Positions 61,601-63,560 of a stretch of DNA of 64,000 bases are shown here, piece after piece. Source of the stretch: Arenicola marina. Its lineage: Eukaryota > Annelida > Polychaeta > Arenicolidae. Made by a program: the position numbers and the translations under genes. Each line of letters begins with the position of its first letter. Positions within the stretch are counted from its first letter, which is position 1. The notes under the pieces are model-generated. The model was given only the letters and a program-made list of their open reading frames with translations, was not told the origin of the DNA and did not search any database. Where the stretch lies: the NCBI GenBank assembly GCA_964019135.1, contig OZ025248.1, forward strand, positions 32,605,670-32,669,669. The letters are read 5' to 3'.

Positions 61601-63412
61601 GTACCATGGTATCTGACCATGGTATGTGTACCATGATACATTACTACATGGATCTCCCGGTATACTATGGCACTAATCGCCAATACAAGAATAAAGAATA
61701 GAAAGATTCACAATCCACTTCCATATATGTATTATTATAAAAAGGTTCAGTATGTGAACATGTGACATGCACAATATATACATATAGATCTAGGTGCCAT
61801 TGGCAGTAAAGTAATTATATCCAGGTGCCAAGGGCAGTTAAGTAACTACATCCAAGTGCCAAGGGCAGTTAAGTAATTATATCCAGGTGCTAAGGGCAGT
61901 TAAGTAACCATATCCAGGTGCCAAGGGCAGTAAAGTAACCATATCCAGGTGTCAAGGGCAGATAAGTAACTATATCCAGGTGTCAAGGGCAGATAAGTAA
62001 CTATATCCAGGTGTCAAGGGCAGATAAGTAACTTTATCCAGGTGCCAAGGGCAGTTAAGTAACTATATCCAGGTGCCAAGGGCAGTTAAGTAACTATATC
62101 CAGAGGGGCGCGAACCCCGGATGGGCTGGCAGAGCTAACTCGACACGCTAACCCCAGACCTTTCGGGGTGGCCTCGGGTACTGACGACAGTATGTCAAGA
62201 GATCCCAATCGTTTCGATACAGAAAATTACTGACATCGAATGTCTAAAGTGCACATTAAGTGGGACTTACTGGCCAGATCGTCTCGTAAATCTCGTTCCA
62301 CTTTCTGCTGCTCCAAGTTCATACGCGTCAGCTGCAAAAAAAAAACGATCTTCACGTGATTAAAACGAGCTAAATACGACATTCTATTGGCCAATGCACA
62401 TCTGGAGCGGGTGACGGGGGTGACGGGGGTGGGGGTGGGGGGGGGGGGGGTTAGTGGGAGCCACGTTATTGTCCCTTGTGAGTTATTTAGAGGAACTAGG
62501 TGGGGAGGACAAGGAATCTGAAGATCTTATATCGTCATTGAAACACCCTGAGCCTATGTAGGCCACATCAGCAAACAAGAAGCCAGTGCTTGAGCCAATG
62601 CTTGGGCCAGCCCAGTTTAGAACGTGGCCCGTGTATCATTGGGCGCATTTCTTTGGGCCAGGTTCGGTATCCCGCCCGGGACCCGCAACATGTGACAGTG
62701 AACTTCCGGGTGTGCCGACAGGGATATGCCTATTTCAATGAAATGCACACACCGTTCACATCCGGTGCACGAAGGGTCACTGGAACCAACCTACTCTCAT
62801 CACCTTTCAATCAGCCGCCATCTTCTTTCGAATGCCCCGCGCGGGTTTGAACGGGGCACGTCGGCATACTGAATGGATGCGCGCGCACCCGGTCCGGGGG
62901 GGGGGGGGGGGTGTCGGGCGGTCTACCTATGCGTAATGTGCGTATTCGGGTTACCGCAGGTATATACCGAGCTACCAAAGAAATGCGCCCAGCATCACAC
63001 AAAAGGCACGGCTTTGGGGGTTCGCTTGCTGGTTTACGGCGAATTATACGTGCTTACCAAGAAAAGACGGGACGGGACTGGCCAGGACGCTATCAGATTG
63101 CCTTACAGACTACCCACCCACAAGAGGTAATCACCCTTATCAACAGCGTCATACAATAATATAAAAATAAAAAATTATAATATAATATCATCATCATCAT
63201 CATCATCATCGTCCTGCTCACCTCGGCAAACTTGCGCTCGAGTTCAAAGTTCCTGTCCTCGAGGTGGCGCAGCTGTTCCTTCTGCCGGTCGTACATGTGG
63301 CTGGCGTGCTCCGCGCGCTGACGCTCATTCAGCTCCTTCAGCTCCAGCGTCGTCAGCTTCTTCGAGATGGACGTCAGGTCGTTGTCCCGCAGGTACTGCG
63401 AGCTGGCCAGCC
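7480..63412 (-). CDS. CEP290: CEP290 ortholog, 30 exons in window, N-terminal part outside
   Basis: CEP290 is a very long coiled-coil protein of the ciliary transition zone and centriolar satellites; it helps bridge axonemal microtubules to the ciliary membrane and gates protein entry to the cilium. The 30 exons give about 1,417 codons, matching roughly residues 1000-2400 of the about 2,480-residue human protein (from memory). Diagnostic stretches include LNERQRAEH (w1), QQQSRDKEV (w4), RAPTTTMKNMMERLKNQLAL (w14), RWEESKKWQ (w19), AENEQLKKAPG (w24) and DSKAWRS (w26). The whole product is charged heptad-like coiled coil with no membrane segment or signal peptide. In the vertebrate protein this half contains the microtubule-binding/myosin-tail-like region. 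All 29 introns have AG acceptors; 28 have GT donors and one has GC. Phases are consistent throughout. Exons are normal in size (61-225 bp) while introns reach 12.7 kb through minisatellites. The promoter and first exons are beyond 64000; the C-terminus is uncertain. Confidence 0.95.
7634..7876 (-). mobile_element. tRNA-derived SINE, family A
   Basis: The minus strand starts with a tRNA-like head (A box close to TAGCTCAGTGGG, then gagcgctcgcattgagtgct), followed by a body with ccatgtctttcttcg and gggggttacccccgg and a tail ending at ttaaagcgtcctgaatata. It lies in the intron between w29 and w30. The B-box region here is ggatcgagccc. Confidence 0.85.
7877..8203. other. Intron w29-w30 remainder
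   Basis: Purine-rich plus strand (gaaagagagagc-like), pyrimidine-rich on the gene strand. No other feature is seen. Confidence 0.5.
8204..8306 (-). CDS. CEP290: CEP290 exon w29
   Basis: 103 bp, completes an R codon, phase 0 out, acceptor ttcag, donor ACG|gtacgt. It reads LTIDRLEKEKTELLNELQLL and SGREGQTPADT, against human LANHQLDKEKAELIHQIEAN and SGAESTIPDAD. Confidence 0.94.
8677..8753 (-). CDS. CEP290: CEP290 exon w28
   Basis: 77 bp, phase 0 in and phase 2 out, donor CCAG|gtgggt. It reads VAVLEAFPGGSEGNDPDVVR then QYQLA, against human IKILKHVPEGAETEQGLKRE and LQVLR. Confidence 0.92.
8754..9428. other. Intron w27-w28
   Basis: Unique AT-rich sequence; nothing beyond the splice sites is recognised. 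Confidence 0.6.
9429..9521 (-). CDS. CEP290: CEP290 exon w27
   Basis: 93 bp, phase 0 both sides, acceptor gttag, donor CAG|gtttgt. It reads LGDVKILLREAAEREQHLLQ and LEEQ, against human ITDLKQLVKEATEREQKVNK and LEQQ. Confidence 0.94.
9522..10440. other. Intron w26-w27, unique part
   Basis: Unique sequence with a G run near 9791-9803. No gene or element is recognised. Confidence 0.5.
10444..10560 (-). mobile_element. tRNA-like SINE head, family C
   Basis: On the minus strand it contains caacaggtcgtgggttcgcg (B box GGTTCGCGCCC) and then a ggcacctccatctcgggtat tail. The same module is at 13.8 and 13.98 kb and in a variant at 42.3 kb. Confidence 0.6.
10588..10845 (-). mobile_element. tRNA-derived SINE, family A
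   Basis: It has the same order of parts as the copy at 7.7 kb: a head with gcgctggcattcagcgctct and GGTTCGCGCCC, the gggttactcccggggacatg core, and the gtcctgaatatacca tail. It lies in the intron between w26 and w27, directly beside a family C fragment. C runs sit on both sides. Confidence 0.85.
10883..11098 (-). CDS. CEP290: CEP290 exon w26
   Basis: 216 bp, phase 0 both sides, acceptor ttcag, donor AAG|gtcagt. It contains EKETNEKLRI and DSKAWRSTVASRMSEERVKA, against human KETDAAEKLRI and DSKSWKSIVVTRMYETKLKE. Confidence 0.96.
11113..11282. repeat. 14-bp tandem repeat
   Basis: About 12 copies of acatgtaatggcgg (two copies with cgc in place of cgg), starting 15 bases upstream of exon w26. 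It does not include exon sequence. Confidence 0.95.
11290..11811. other. Intron w25-w26, AT-rich part
   Basis: AT-rich unique sequence with a short (ta)n tract near 11624. Nothing else is seen. Confidence 0.5.
11812..11944. repeat. 66-bp tandem duplication
   Basis: Two near-identical copies starting with gactctttcaccagagggca and ending gcgacaccgaaatgaaa. The second copy ends just before the donor region of exon w25, in the intron. Confidence 0.93.
11968..12090 (-). CDS. CEP290: CEP290 exon w25
   Basis: 123 bp, phase 0 both sides, acceptor tgcag, donor AAG|gtaaga. It reads GAGLSERYQTQQKGTIKMMA, against human GHQLSMHYESKTKGTEKIIA, then DYDQLGRDLMK. Confidence 0.95.
12222..12290 (-). mobile_element. 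tRNA-like fragment
   Basis: The minus strand reads gtcctgggttcgattcccgg (canonical B box) with gcctgtaattcgggaag before it. No closed acceptor stem or anticodon arm could be made out, so it is read as a SINE head or tRNA pseudogene. Confidence 0.4.
12300..13190. other. Intron w24-w25, mostly unique
   Basis: No coding or mobile element is recognised. A short tandem duplication (ttgcgcaggtacc, two to three copies) lies near 13055-13105. Confidence 0.5.
13202..13613. repeat. About 42-bp array built on the w24 donor
   Basis: Ten tandem units including the true exon end. Each has gagaaccagggactcaag (exon w24 end), gtgggt (donor, minus strand) and a (ta)n tract of variable length. The nine extra copies lie in the intron, and most keep a GT directly after the exon-derived CTCAAG. 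Confidence 0.95.
13593..13757 (-). CDS. CEP290: CEP290 exon w24
   Basis: 165 bp, phase 0 both sides, acceptor ttgtag, donor AAG|gtgggt. It reads GKSVRELEKTVALLKKVIER and AENEQLKKAPGVVSAD, very close to human GKTIPELEKTIGLMKKVVEK and RENEQLKKASGILTSE. The last 21 bases plus the donor are repeated nine times downstream. Confidence 0.96.
13790..13895 (-). mobile_element. tRNA-like SINE fragment, family C
   Basis: The minus strand carries atcaacaggtcgtgggcgcg and the ggcgcctccatcttgggttt tail, as at 10.5 kb. Confidence 0.55.
13970..14040 (-). mobile_element. tRNA-like SINE fragment, family C
   Basis: The minus strand has caggtcgtgagttcgcgccc, a family C B-box region, 180 bases from the previous fragment. 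Confidence 0.5.
14098..14280 (-). mobile_element. tRNA-derived SINE, family B, copy 1
   Basis: Minus-strand head with gcgtggttcgaata (B box) and tgctctgctacgccagccca, and a body with tcgcaaagaccaaagggtta and ctcggagacatgg. It forms the start of a 1,578-bp block that is repeated in tandem. Confidence 0.75.
14300..19845. repeat. 28-bp minisatellite (5.5 kb)
   Basis: Nearly 200 units; core ctggccagccgtggagcacg followed by gcctcacg, with half-units such as ctggcgcctcacg. A block of 1,578 bp starting at 14098 is repeated at 15676 with very few differences and includes the SINE, and further shorter block repeats occur at 17.3-17.6 kb. It lies in the intron between w23 and w24. Confidence 0.97.
15676..15858 (-). 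mobile_element. tRNA-derived SINE, family B, copy 2 (by tandem duplication)
   Basis: Same sequence as 14098-14280 with the same flanks on its left-strand side. Its position inside the 28-bp array comes from segmental tandem duplication, not a second insertion. Confidence 0.8.
19846..20350. repeat. 13-bp minisatellite
   Basis: About 38 copies of gacgtgagttgag with g/a variants; it directly continues the 28-bp array. Confidence 0.95.
20351..21880. other. Intron w23-w24, no gene seen
   Basis: Mixed unique sequence with G runs near 20565-20575. At 21241-21345 a plus-strand tRNA-like module (ggttgttagcgcgttcc, then gtgggttcgcacccccac) may be a SINE head. No coding region is recognised. Confidence 0.45.
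21885..22915. repeat. 21-bp minisatellite
   Basis: About 45 degenerate copies of a unit with gtaaaatacacgtctgtctc; variants use gttg or ttttt. The minus-strand reading frame it leaves open (YFTETDV repeats) is a by-product of the 21-bp period. Confidence 0.95.
22916..23639. other. Intron sequence, no gene seen
   Basis: Unique sequence with a C-rich tract at 23060-23080 and an 18-base G run near 23536. No element is recognised. Confidence 0.45.
23640..23815. repeat. G-rich tandem repeat
   Basis: Four to five copies of a roughly 33-bp unit with ggggcggggtggatagg. The plus strand is extremely G-rich and could form quadruplexes. Confidence 0.8.
23816..25284. other. Intron sequence, no gene seen
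   Basis: Mostly unique. 24360-24580 has irregular gacac-containing spacing without a clear unit, and a C run sits at 24960-24972. No coding region is recognised. Confidence 0.45.
25285..25575. repeat. Tandem repeat with donor-like motifs
   Basis: Four to five degenerate units containing tgatacttacctacgccgct and ggtgagggggtcagggagtg, then G runs. On the gene strand the first units carry GTAG|gtaagtatca, a near-perfect 5' splice-site match, with no known exon beside it. Confidence 0.85.
25849..26113. repeat. 27-bp minisatellite
   Basis: About nine copies of a unit with acgcaacctgttttcgtgca and tccgtt, alternating gacg and gaag forms. It stays open in several frames because 27 is divisible by three. 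Confidence 0.95.
26435..26560 (-). CDS. CEP290: CEP290 exon w23
   Basis: 126 bp, phase 0 both sides, acceptor ttcag, donor CGG|gtaagt. It reads ERIGDLQKYVEILKVEKEQL, against human NQVRDLKEMCEFLKKEKAEV, then a Ser-rich linker. Bases 26460-26487 are repeated exactly, in inverted orientation, in an intron at 29351-29378. Confidence 0.93.
26561..27281. other. Intron w22-w23
   Basis: Unique sequence; no element or array is recognised. Confidence 0.55.
27282..27425 (-). CDS. CEP290: CEP290 exon w22
   Basis: 144 bp, phase 0 both sides, acceptor ttacag, donor AAG|gtaagc. It contains KLSEENLGLRFEVEQAKKDI and PRLK, against human KLSSENIELKFQLEQANKDL and PRLK. Confidence 0.95.
27716..27910. repeat. 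Short array built on the w21 donor
   Basis: The exon w21 end and donor region (minus strand cacag|gtataacatattgg) has a copy 46 bases downstream (exon-edge equivalent at 27818, with AT in place of GT) and a more decayed copy with the edge at 27720 (GT kept). Confidence 0.7.
27864..27998 (-). CDS. CEP290: CEP290 exon w21
   Basis: 135 bp, phase 0 both sides, donor CACAG|gtataa. It contains EEVQLRNKFLSEQLEQL, at human EDLHLQNRYLQEKLHAL. The 3' end with the donor has two decayed copies in the following intron. Confidence 0.92.
28070..28262 (-). mobile_element. tRNA-like SINE, separate family
   Basis: The minus strand has a tRNA-like end with gtcctgggttcgaatccggt (perfect B box), followed by a body with ggttccgtggcccagctta and tgtccacaaaagtggccca. 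Related body sequence appears near 45530-45575 and 63890-63950. Confidence 0.55.
28549..28720 (-). CDS. CEP290: CEP290 exon w20
   Basis: 172 bp, completes an R codon, phase 0 out, acceptor ttcag, donor GAG|gttggt. It begins ANKEKESLEYKLRN and ends MADLKRQNHELEDE, against human ADKEKLTLQRKLKT and LEELKKRNLDLEND. The middle holds an A/P/T-rich linker (APIAKATAPLVSATPSRP) that breaks the coiled coil and has no clear human counterpart. Confidence 0.92.
29141..29286 (-). CDS. CEP290: CEP290 exon w19
   Basis: 146 bp, phase 0 in and phase 2 out, acceptor atcag, donor ACAG|gtgcgt. It reads VARWEESKKWQKMVERLKAR then LKEREADIDRIT, against human LIRWEEGKKWQAKIEGIRNK and LKEKEGEVFTLT. Confidence 0.95.
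29351..29378 (+). repeat. Inverted copy of part of exon w23
   Basis: These 28 bases, starting ggagttcccgatcgctggga, are identical to exon w23 bases 26460-26487 read on the gene strand, but here they lie on the plus strand, so the copy is inverted. The left flank repeats part of it (attcccgatc). Confidence 0.9.
29379..29745. repeat. AT-rich (taa)n-type region
   Basis: Degenerate aataataat and attaat sequence with a longer internal repeat (aatgatatttataataataa and similar). It lies in the intron between w18 and w19. Confidence 0.85.
29801..29932 (-). CDS. CEP290: CEP290 exon w18
   Basis: 132 bp, phase 0 both sides, acceptor ccacag, donor GGC|gtgagt. It contains EHQLEELRRQNKLMAEELKR, at the place of human QSLIEELQRKVKKLENQLEG. 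The tail (QPAEKPYEQQGKDHG) is poorly conserved. Confidence 0.87.
30381..30490 (-). CDS. CEP290: CEP290 exon w17
   Basis: 110 bp, completes an A codon, phase 0 out, acceptor ttgtag, donor CAG|gtccac. It reads KRETQVRKLKEDRGRLEADV followed by an E/K-rich coiled coil. Identity with the human protein is modest here; order and phase support it. Confidence 0.88.
30765..30879 (-). CDS. CEP290: CEP290 exon w16
   Basis: 115 bp, phase 0 in and phase 1 out, donor CTGG|gtaggt. It reads DRIEELEAHNQRLKREAKKR and later KENVLSADLEETKQDL, against human TQVEDLNENLLKLKEALKTS and RENSLTDNLNDLNNEL. Confidence 0.92.
30915..31190. repeat. Degenerate gatgacata repeat
   Basis: Irregular copies of gatatatgatgacataatga in the intron between w15 and w16. 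Confidence 0.8.
31390..31527 (-). CDS. CEP290: CEP290 exon w15 (GC donor)
   Basis: 138 bp, phase 0 both sides. It begins ALSKALMELRGDMVQQ, matching human ALSRALLELRAEMTAA. The donor is CCAG|GCAAGT, the usual context of a GC-AG intron. A GT donor 33 bases further on (TGG|gtgggt) is in the same phase but would add 11 residues that have no place in the family alignment. The 5' 48 bases plus the acceptor form the end unit of the 83-bp array to the right. Confidence 0.93.
31480..35133. repeat. 83-bp array carrying the w15 acceptor and exon start
   Basis: About 44 units including the true exon edge. Each has 48 bases of exon w15 (minus strand gcgctgagcaaggctctgat and on to ttggaccatg in plus orientation) and 35 intronic bases with the ctgtctctgtgtaccag acceptor. 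Units are almost identical; a few lack one base. Because 83 is not a multiple of three, three plus frames stay open for over 1,100 codons; these are not genes. Confidence 0.98.
35105..37590. repeat. 36-bp minisatellite related to the 83-bp unit
   Basis: About 68 copies of a unit with gggagacactggtgtattac and tgatataaa. It matches the intronic 35 bases of the 83-bp unit (acagagacaggcagacactg). One isolated exon-bearing unit is embedded at about 36350-36412. It lies in the w14-w15 intron. Confidence 0.95.
37629..37842 (-). CDS. CEP290: CEP290 exon w14
   Basis: 214 bp. Acceptor ctcacag, one base completing a split codon, donor CAG|gtcagg. It contains ESQREANARAPTTTMKNMME and LKNQLALKEKQ, almost as in human QAQKEANSRAPTTTMRNLVE and LKSQLALKEKQ. 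It is flanked on both sides by large arrays: 46-bp repeats upstream and 36-bp repeats downstream. Confidence 0.96.
37862..40125. repeat. 46-bp minisatellite
   Basis: About 49 copies with gtcatggtcaagtcctcatc and accaacacgtcatagccaac, some shortened. It begins 20 bases upstream of exon w14 but includes no exon sequence. Confidence 0.96.
40126..40904. other. Intron w13-w14, unique part
   Basis: No array, exon or element is recognised. Confidence 0.5.
40905..41215. repeat. About 110-bp degenerate tandem repeat
   Basis: Three copies with gtgccatgtcctgcc, a G run of varying length, and caagacgcaacgatgtg, next to the donor of exon w13. Confidence 0.8.
41231..41385 (-). CDS. CEP290: CEP290 exon w13
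   Basis: 155 bp, phase 0 in and phase 2 out, donor AAAT|gtaagg. It reads LKKLNELEDIVTDQDNSLAA and so on, against human FIRLAEMEQTVAEQDDSLSS. The last two bases pair with the first base of w14 to give an I codon. Confidence 0.92.
41711..41929 (-). CDS. CEP290: CEP290 exon w12
   Basis: 219 bp, phase 0 both sides, donor CAG|gtcagt. It begins ARVQQKEETLQKYQALLRQA and ends AVPTNEQ, against human ARLNQKEEVLKKYQRLLEKA and PVPTNKH. A C-rich tract just upstream serves as the polypyrimidine region. Confidence 0.95.
42258..42340 (-). mobile_element. tRNA-like SINE head, family C variant
   Basis: The minus strand reads ctccctagcccagttggtaa (canonical A-box spacing) and acatcaacaggtcgtgctta, then a decayed B box. 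A G run precedes it. Confidence 0.6.
42407..42957. repeat. 43-bp array built on the w11 donor
   Basis: Twelve extra units plus the true exon edge: 42923 minus 42407 is 516 = 12 x 43. Each has 34 exon-derived bases (minus strand, ending atcagcagtctccag) and the donor gtaggtcat. Nearly all copies keep GT. Confidence 0.97.
42923..43147 (-). CDS. CEP290: CEP290 exon w11
   Basis: 225 bp, the longest exon here, phase 0 both sides, donor CCAG|gtaggt. It contains LSRDRIITDLKLRLPASAER and ends VRIAQSTISSLQ, against human LSRDKVINELRLRLPATAER and LKIAHQTIANMQ. The last 34 bases and the donor are repeated 12 more times downstream. Confidence 0.95.
43465..43599 (-). CDS. CEP290: CEP290 exon w10
   Basis: 135 bp, phase 0 both sides, donor AAG|gtaaag. 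It reads FEVAVSAMPDPNWPVSKQLD and then VKMVLDAKAEVE, against human FEEATGSIPDPSLPLPNQLE and IRIILETRATCK. Confidence 0.93.
43808..44250. repeat. 52-bp array built on the w9 donor region
   Basis: Seven extra units plus the true edge (44216 minus 43852 is 364 = 7 x 52). Unit contains ccagctatatagccagctct and aaccacatatctggctgggg. Every extra copy has AT where the real exon has GT. Confidence 0.95.
44216..44323 (-). CDS. CEP290: CEP290 exon w9
   Basis: 108 bp, phase 0 both sides, donor GCCAG|gtatgt. It reads EFEERELEWEQREVELERII and RQQAEIAGAA, against human KFHEERQMAWDQREVDLERQ and RQQNEILNAA. Its 3' end with the donor region is the template of the 52-bp array at 43.8-44.2 kb. Confidence 0.94.
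44495..44560. repeat. Diverged copy of the 52-bp unit upstream of exon w9
   Basis: It contains accacatacctggttggtgg and gtagagctctattttgatat, similar to the 52-bp unit, but on the other side of exon w9 (intron w8-w9). Here the donor-like GT is present on the minus strand. Confidence 0.6.
44628..44708 (-). CDS. CEP290: CEP290 exon w8
   Basis: 81 bp, phase 0 both sides, acceptor ttgcag, donor AGG|gtaagg. It reads VKFQESIIKKHESEVLVLEE. It fits the position of human NNIISEYERTISSLEEE, with moderate identity. The exact in-frame junction with w7 and w9 supports it. Confidence 0.88.
44745..45040. repeat. About 16-bp tandem repeat
   Basis: Close to 20 degenerate copies of gaccttggaggggtgt in the intron between w7 and w8. 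Confidence 0.92.
45314..45508 (-). CDS. CEP290: CEP290 exon w7
   Basis: 195 bp, phase 0 both sides, acceptor ctgcag, donor CAG|gtaat. It contains KGLQELIATLQDGRGAEKVA and WHHKMEAVRLEDL, against human KGLEELISTLKDTKGAQKVI and WHMKIEELRLQEL. Confidence 0.95.
45600..45852 (-). mobile_element. tRNA-derived SINE, family A (best copy)
   Basis: Read on the minus strand: ccggtagctcagttgggtat (A box TAGCTCAGTTGG), gctggttcgcgccccgctgt (B box GGTTCGCGCCCC), then aaagatcccatgttcttctt, ggggttacccccggagacat and a tail with gcgtcctaaatatac. About 250 bp, in the intron between w6 and w7. Confidence 0.9.
45885..47030. repeat. 25-bp minisatellite
   Basis: About 46 copies of a unit with gacgatagacaatcccgaga; the a/g, c/t variants occur in blocks. 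No exon sequence is included. Confidence 0.97.
47128..47241 (-). CDS. CEP290: CEP290 exon w6
   Basis: 114 bp, phase 0 both sides, donor AAG|gtgagt. It reads DLRRNYAGSVPLRTQERFAQ and then AKLQDDKTKIENDL, aligned with human SLRRQFSGALPLAQQEKFSK and QLQNDKLKI. Confidence 0.94.
47242..47505. other. Intron w5-w6, unique part
   Basis: AT-rich unique sequence between exon w6 and a C run at 47508. Confidence 0.5.
47540..49605. repeat. About 100-bp array built on the w5 donor
   Basis: Seventeen extra copies of the exon w5 end plus a partial one near 47588. Each contains (minus strand) ccaagcacctcaagcacacc and atacag|gtactgtatac, spaced by a variable number of gggcggggag-type 10-bp subunits. Unit length ranges from about 47 to 170 bp because the G-rich spacer varies. 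Confidence 0.96.
49567..49769 (-). CDS. CEP290: CEP290 exon w5
   Basis: 203 bp. The acceptor is atcag and the donor ATACAG|gtactg. It begins KLHRQIVQLQVSEG and ends RLEARSKTKHLKHTIQ, matching human KLHQHNVSLQLSEA and RLEGRNRAKHLRQTIQ. About 36 bases at its 3' end, with the donor, are the end copy of the 47.5-49.6 kb array, so its true donor competes with 17 upstream-sequence look-alikes downstream. Confidence 0.95.
50009..50141 (-). CDS. CEP290: CEP290 exon w4
   Basis: 133 bp, phase 0 in and phase 1 out, donor gtagg. It contains SQQQSRDKEVTSLRQQLVDF and QAQSD, nearly the same as human AQQQSRDKEVESLRMQLLDY. This is one of the best-conserved blocks in the window. Confidence 0.95.
50217..50697. 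mobile_element. hAT-like non-autonomous DNA transposon (decayed)
   Basis: The left end cagggttcatacaggcaagg pairs imperfectly with the right end, whose reverse complement reads caaggtgcgcacaggcttga. The interior is rich in ttcaaggactttcaagg motifs. This style of terminal repeat is typical of hAT MITEs. About 480 bp, in the intron between w3 and w4. Confidence 0.5.
50722..50819 (-). CDS. CEP290: CEP290 exon w3
   Basis: 98 bp. Acceptor tcgcag, donor AAG|gtatg. It completes an N codon and reads CVTKAISDADRR and later ISLKLEVSKLK, matching human SVSKAVSDADRQ and MELKVEVSKLR. Phase 0 out. Confidence 0.93.
51117..52385 (-). mobile_element. tRNA-derived SINE, family A, split by a 1 kb insertion
   Basis: The tail half lies at 51117-51214 and the head half at 52233-52385 (A box gtagctcagtggg, minus strand). 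Joined against other copies, the break falls inside the conserved ctactctttgcg stretch. Confidence 0.85.
51215..52232. mobile_element. Unidentified 1,018-bp insertion in the SINE
   Basis: Its left end is a long imperfect palindrome: gagaatgcccatgtaa at 51221-51236 pairs with ttacacgggtattctc at 51301-51316, and cattcttgaaaa-type arms pair inside it. A related motif (gtacattcgtgaaaaat) sits near the right end. No long coding region is seen, so it looks non-autonomous. The family is not recognised. Confidence 0.6.
52670..56935. repeat. 25-bp minisatellite with higher-order structure
   Basis: About 170 degenerate copies of a unit with ccaacctcacccactcaacc. A marker (catgcaccctgcccccatcg) recurs at 54143, 54860, 55773 and 56491 and in variant form at 56910, spacings 717, 913, 718 and 419 bp. 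The intron is between w2 and w3. Confidence 0.96.
56936..57479. other. Intron w2-w3, unique segment
   Basis: Unique sequence between the 25-bp array and the LINE, with a C run at 57183-57196. No element is recognised. Confidence 0.5.
57480..58860 (-). mobile_element. Truncated non-LTR (LINE) reverse transcriptase remnant
   Basis: Frame 58815-58018 has RT motif A (FYCLFVDFSKAFDSVP, about 58700-58760) and, further on, YKYLGLIFSSRLKW and MVLPILTYAAEVWG, the usual region after the catalytic core. A second frame (57772-57488) has the C-terminal CHCC...DEFHLICECPEY zinc-knuckle-like part. Between motif A and YKYLG the YADD core is missing by internal deletion, and a frameshift lies near the junction. 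The 5' end is cut at about 58860, where the 31-bp array starts. A Jockey/CR1-like LINE is likely; it is dead. Confidence 0.85.
58870..59945. repeat. 31-bp minisatellite, first block
   Basis: About 34 copies of a unit with aactatatccaggtgccaag and ggcagttaagt. Confidence 0.95.
59950..60745. repeat. Palindromic hairpin and 24-bp tcatgata array
   Basis: A perfect 21-bp stem (59982-60002 with 60014-60034, 11-base loop) is followed by about 24 copies of a 24-bp unit with tatttatcatgatacttaca. Each unit carries the self-complementary tatcatgata. The 24-bp period leaves several frames open on both strands. Confidence 0.95.
60746..61020. repeat. Degenerate gacgtc-rich repeat
   Basis: Many agacgtct and aacgtcgaagagacg motifs at irregular spacing, itself palindromic at the core (gacgtc). 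Confidence 0.8.
61355..61645. repeat. taccatggta palindrome cluster
   Basis: Close to 20 accatggt palindromes, with a perfect 20-bp inverted repeat (61404-61423 with 61473-61492) around a 49-base loop. Confidence 0.9.
61785..62103. repeat. 31-bp minisatellite, second block
   Basis: About 10 copies of the same unit as at 58.9-59.9 kb. The 1.84 kb between the two blocks looks like an insertion into, or a replacement within, one original array. Confidence 0.93.
62100..62170 (-). mobile_element. tRNA-like SINE head, family B
   Basis: The minus strand carries ccggggttcgcgcccctctg (B box) and gagttagctctgccagccca, the head of family B, directly at the end of the 31-bp array. Confidence 0.5.
62271..62331 (-). 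CDS. CEP290: CEP290 exon w2
   Basis: 61 bp, phase 0 in and phase 1 out, donor gtaag. It encodes LTRMNLEQQKVERDLRDDLA, the counterpart of human LTKINLDAQKVEQMLRDELA. It is the shortest exon here and sits between an 890-bp intron and the 11.5 kb intron. Confidence 0.93.
62332..63221. other. Intron w1-w2
   Basis: Mostly unique, with G runs at 62430-62451 and 62896-62911 and an (atc)n tract at 63186-63210. Small open frames here have no coding character. Confidence 0.55.
63222..63412 (-). CDS. CEP290: CEP290 exon w1
   Basis: 191 bp. The acceptor is ctcag and the donor GAG|gtgag. It starts with the last two bases of a split codon and ends in phase 0. It encodes TTLELKELNERQRAEH and then NFELERKFAE, close to human ATLELKALNERQRAEH and NFELETKFAE. 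This is the most N-terminal part visible; the upstream intron fills 63413-64000. Confidence 0.95.
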
Positions 63413-63424
63413 CTGAGATCATGA

Positions 63425-63560
63425 TCATCAGGAATACCATTATTAATATCAGGATTAATATTATTATTATCAGGATTAATATTATTATTATCAGCATTAC
63501 TATTATTATTATCAGCATTACTATTATTATTATTAGCATTACTATTATTATTATAATAAT
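63425..63560. repeat. 18-bp att-rich tandem repeat
   Basis: Copies of attattattatcagcatta just upstream of exon w1, close to its acceptor. Confidence 0.88.
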
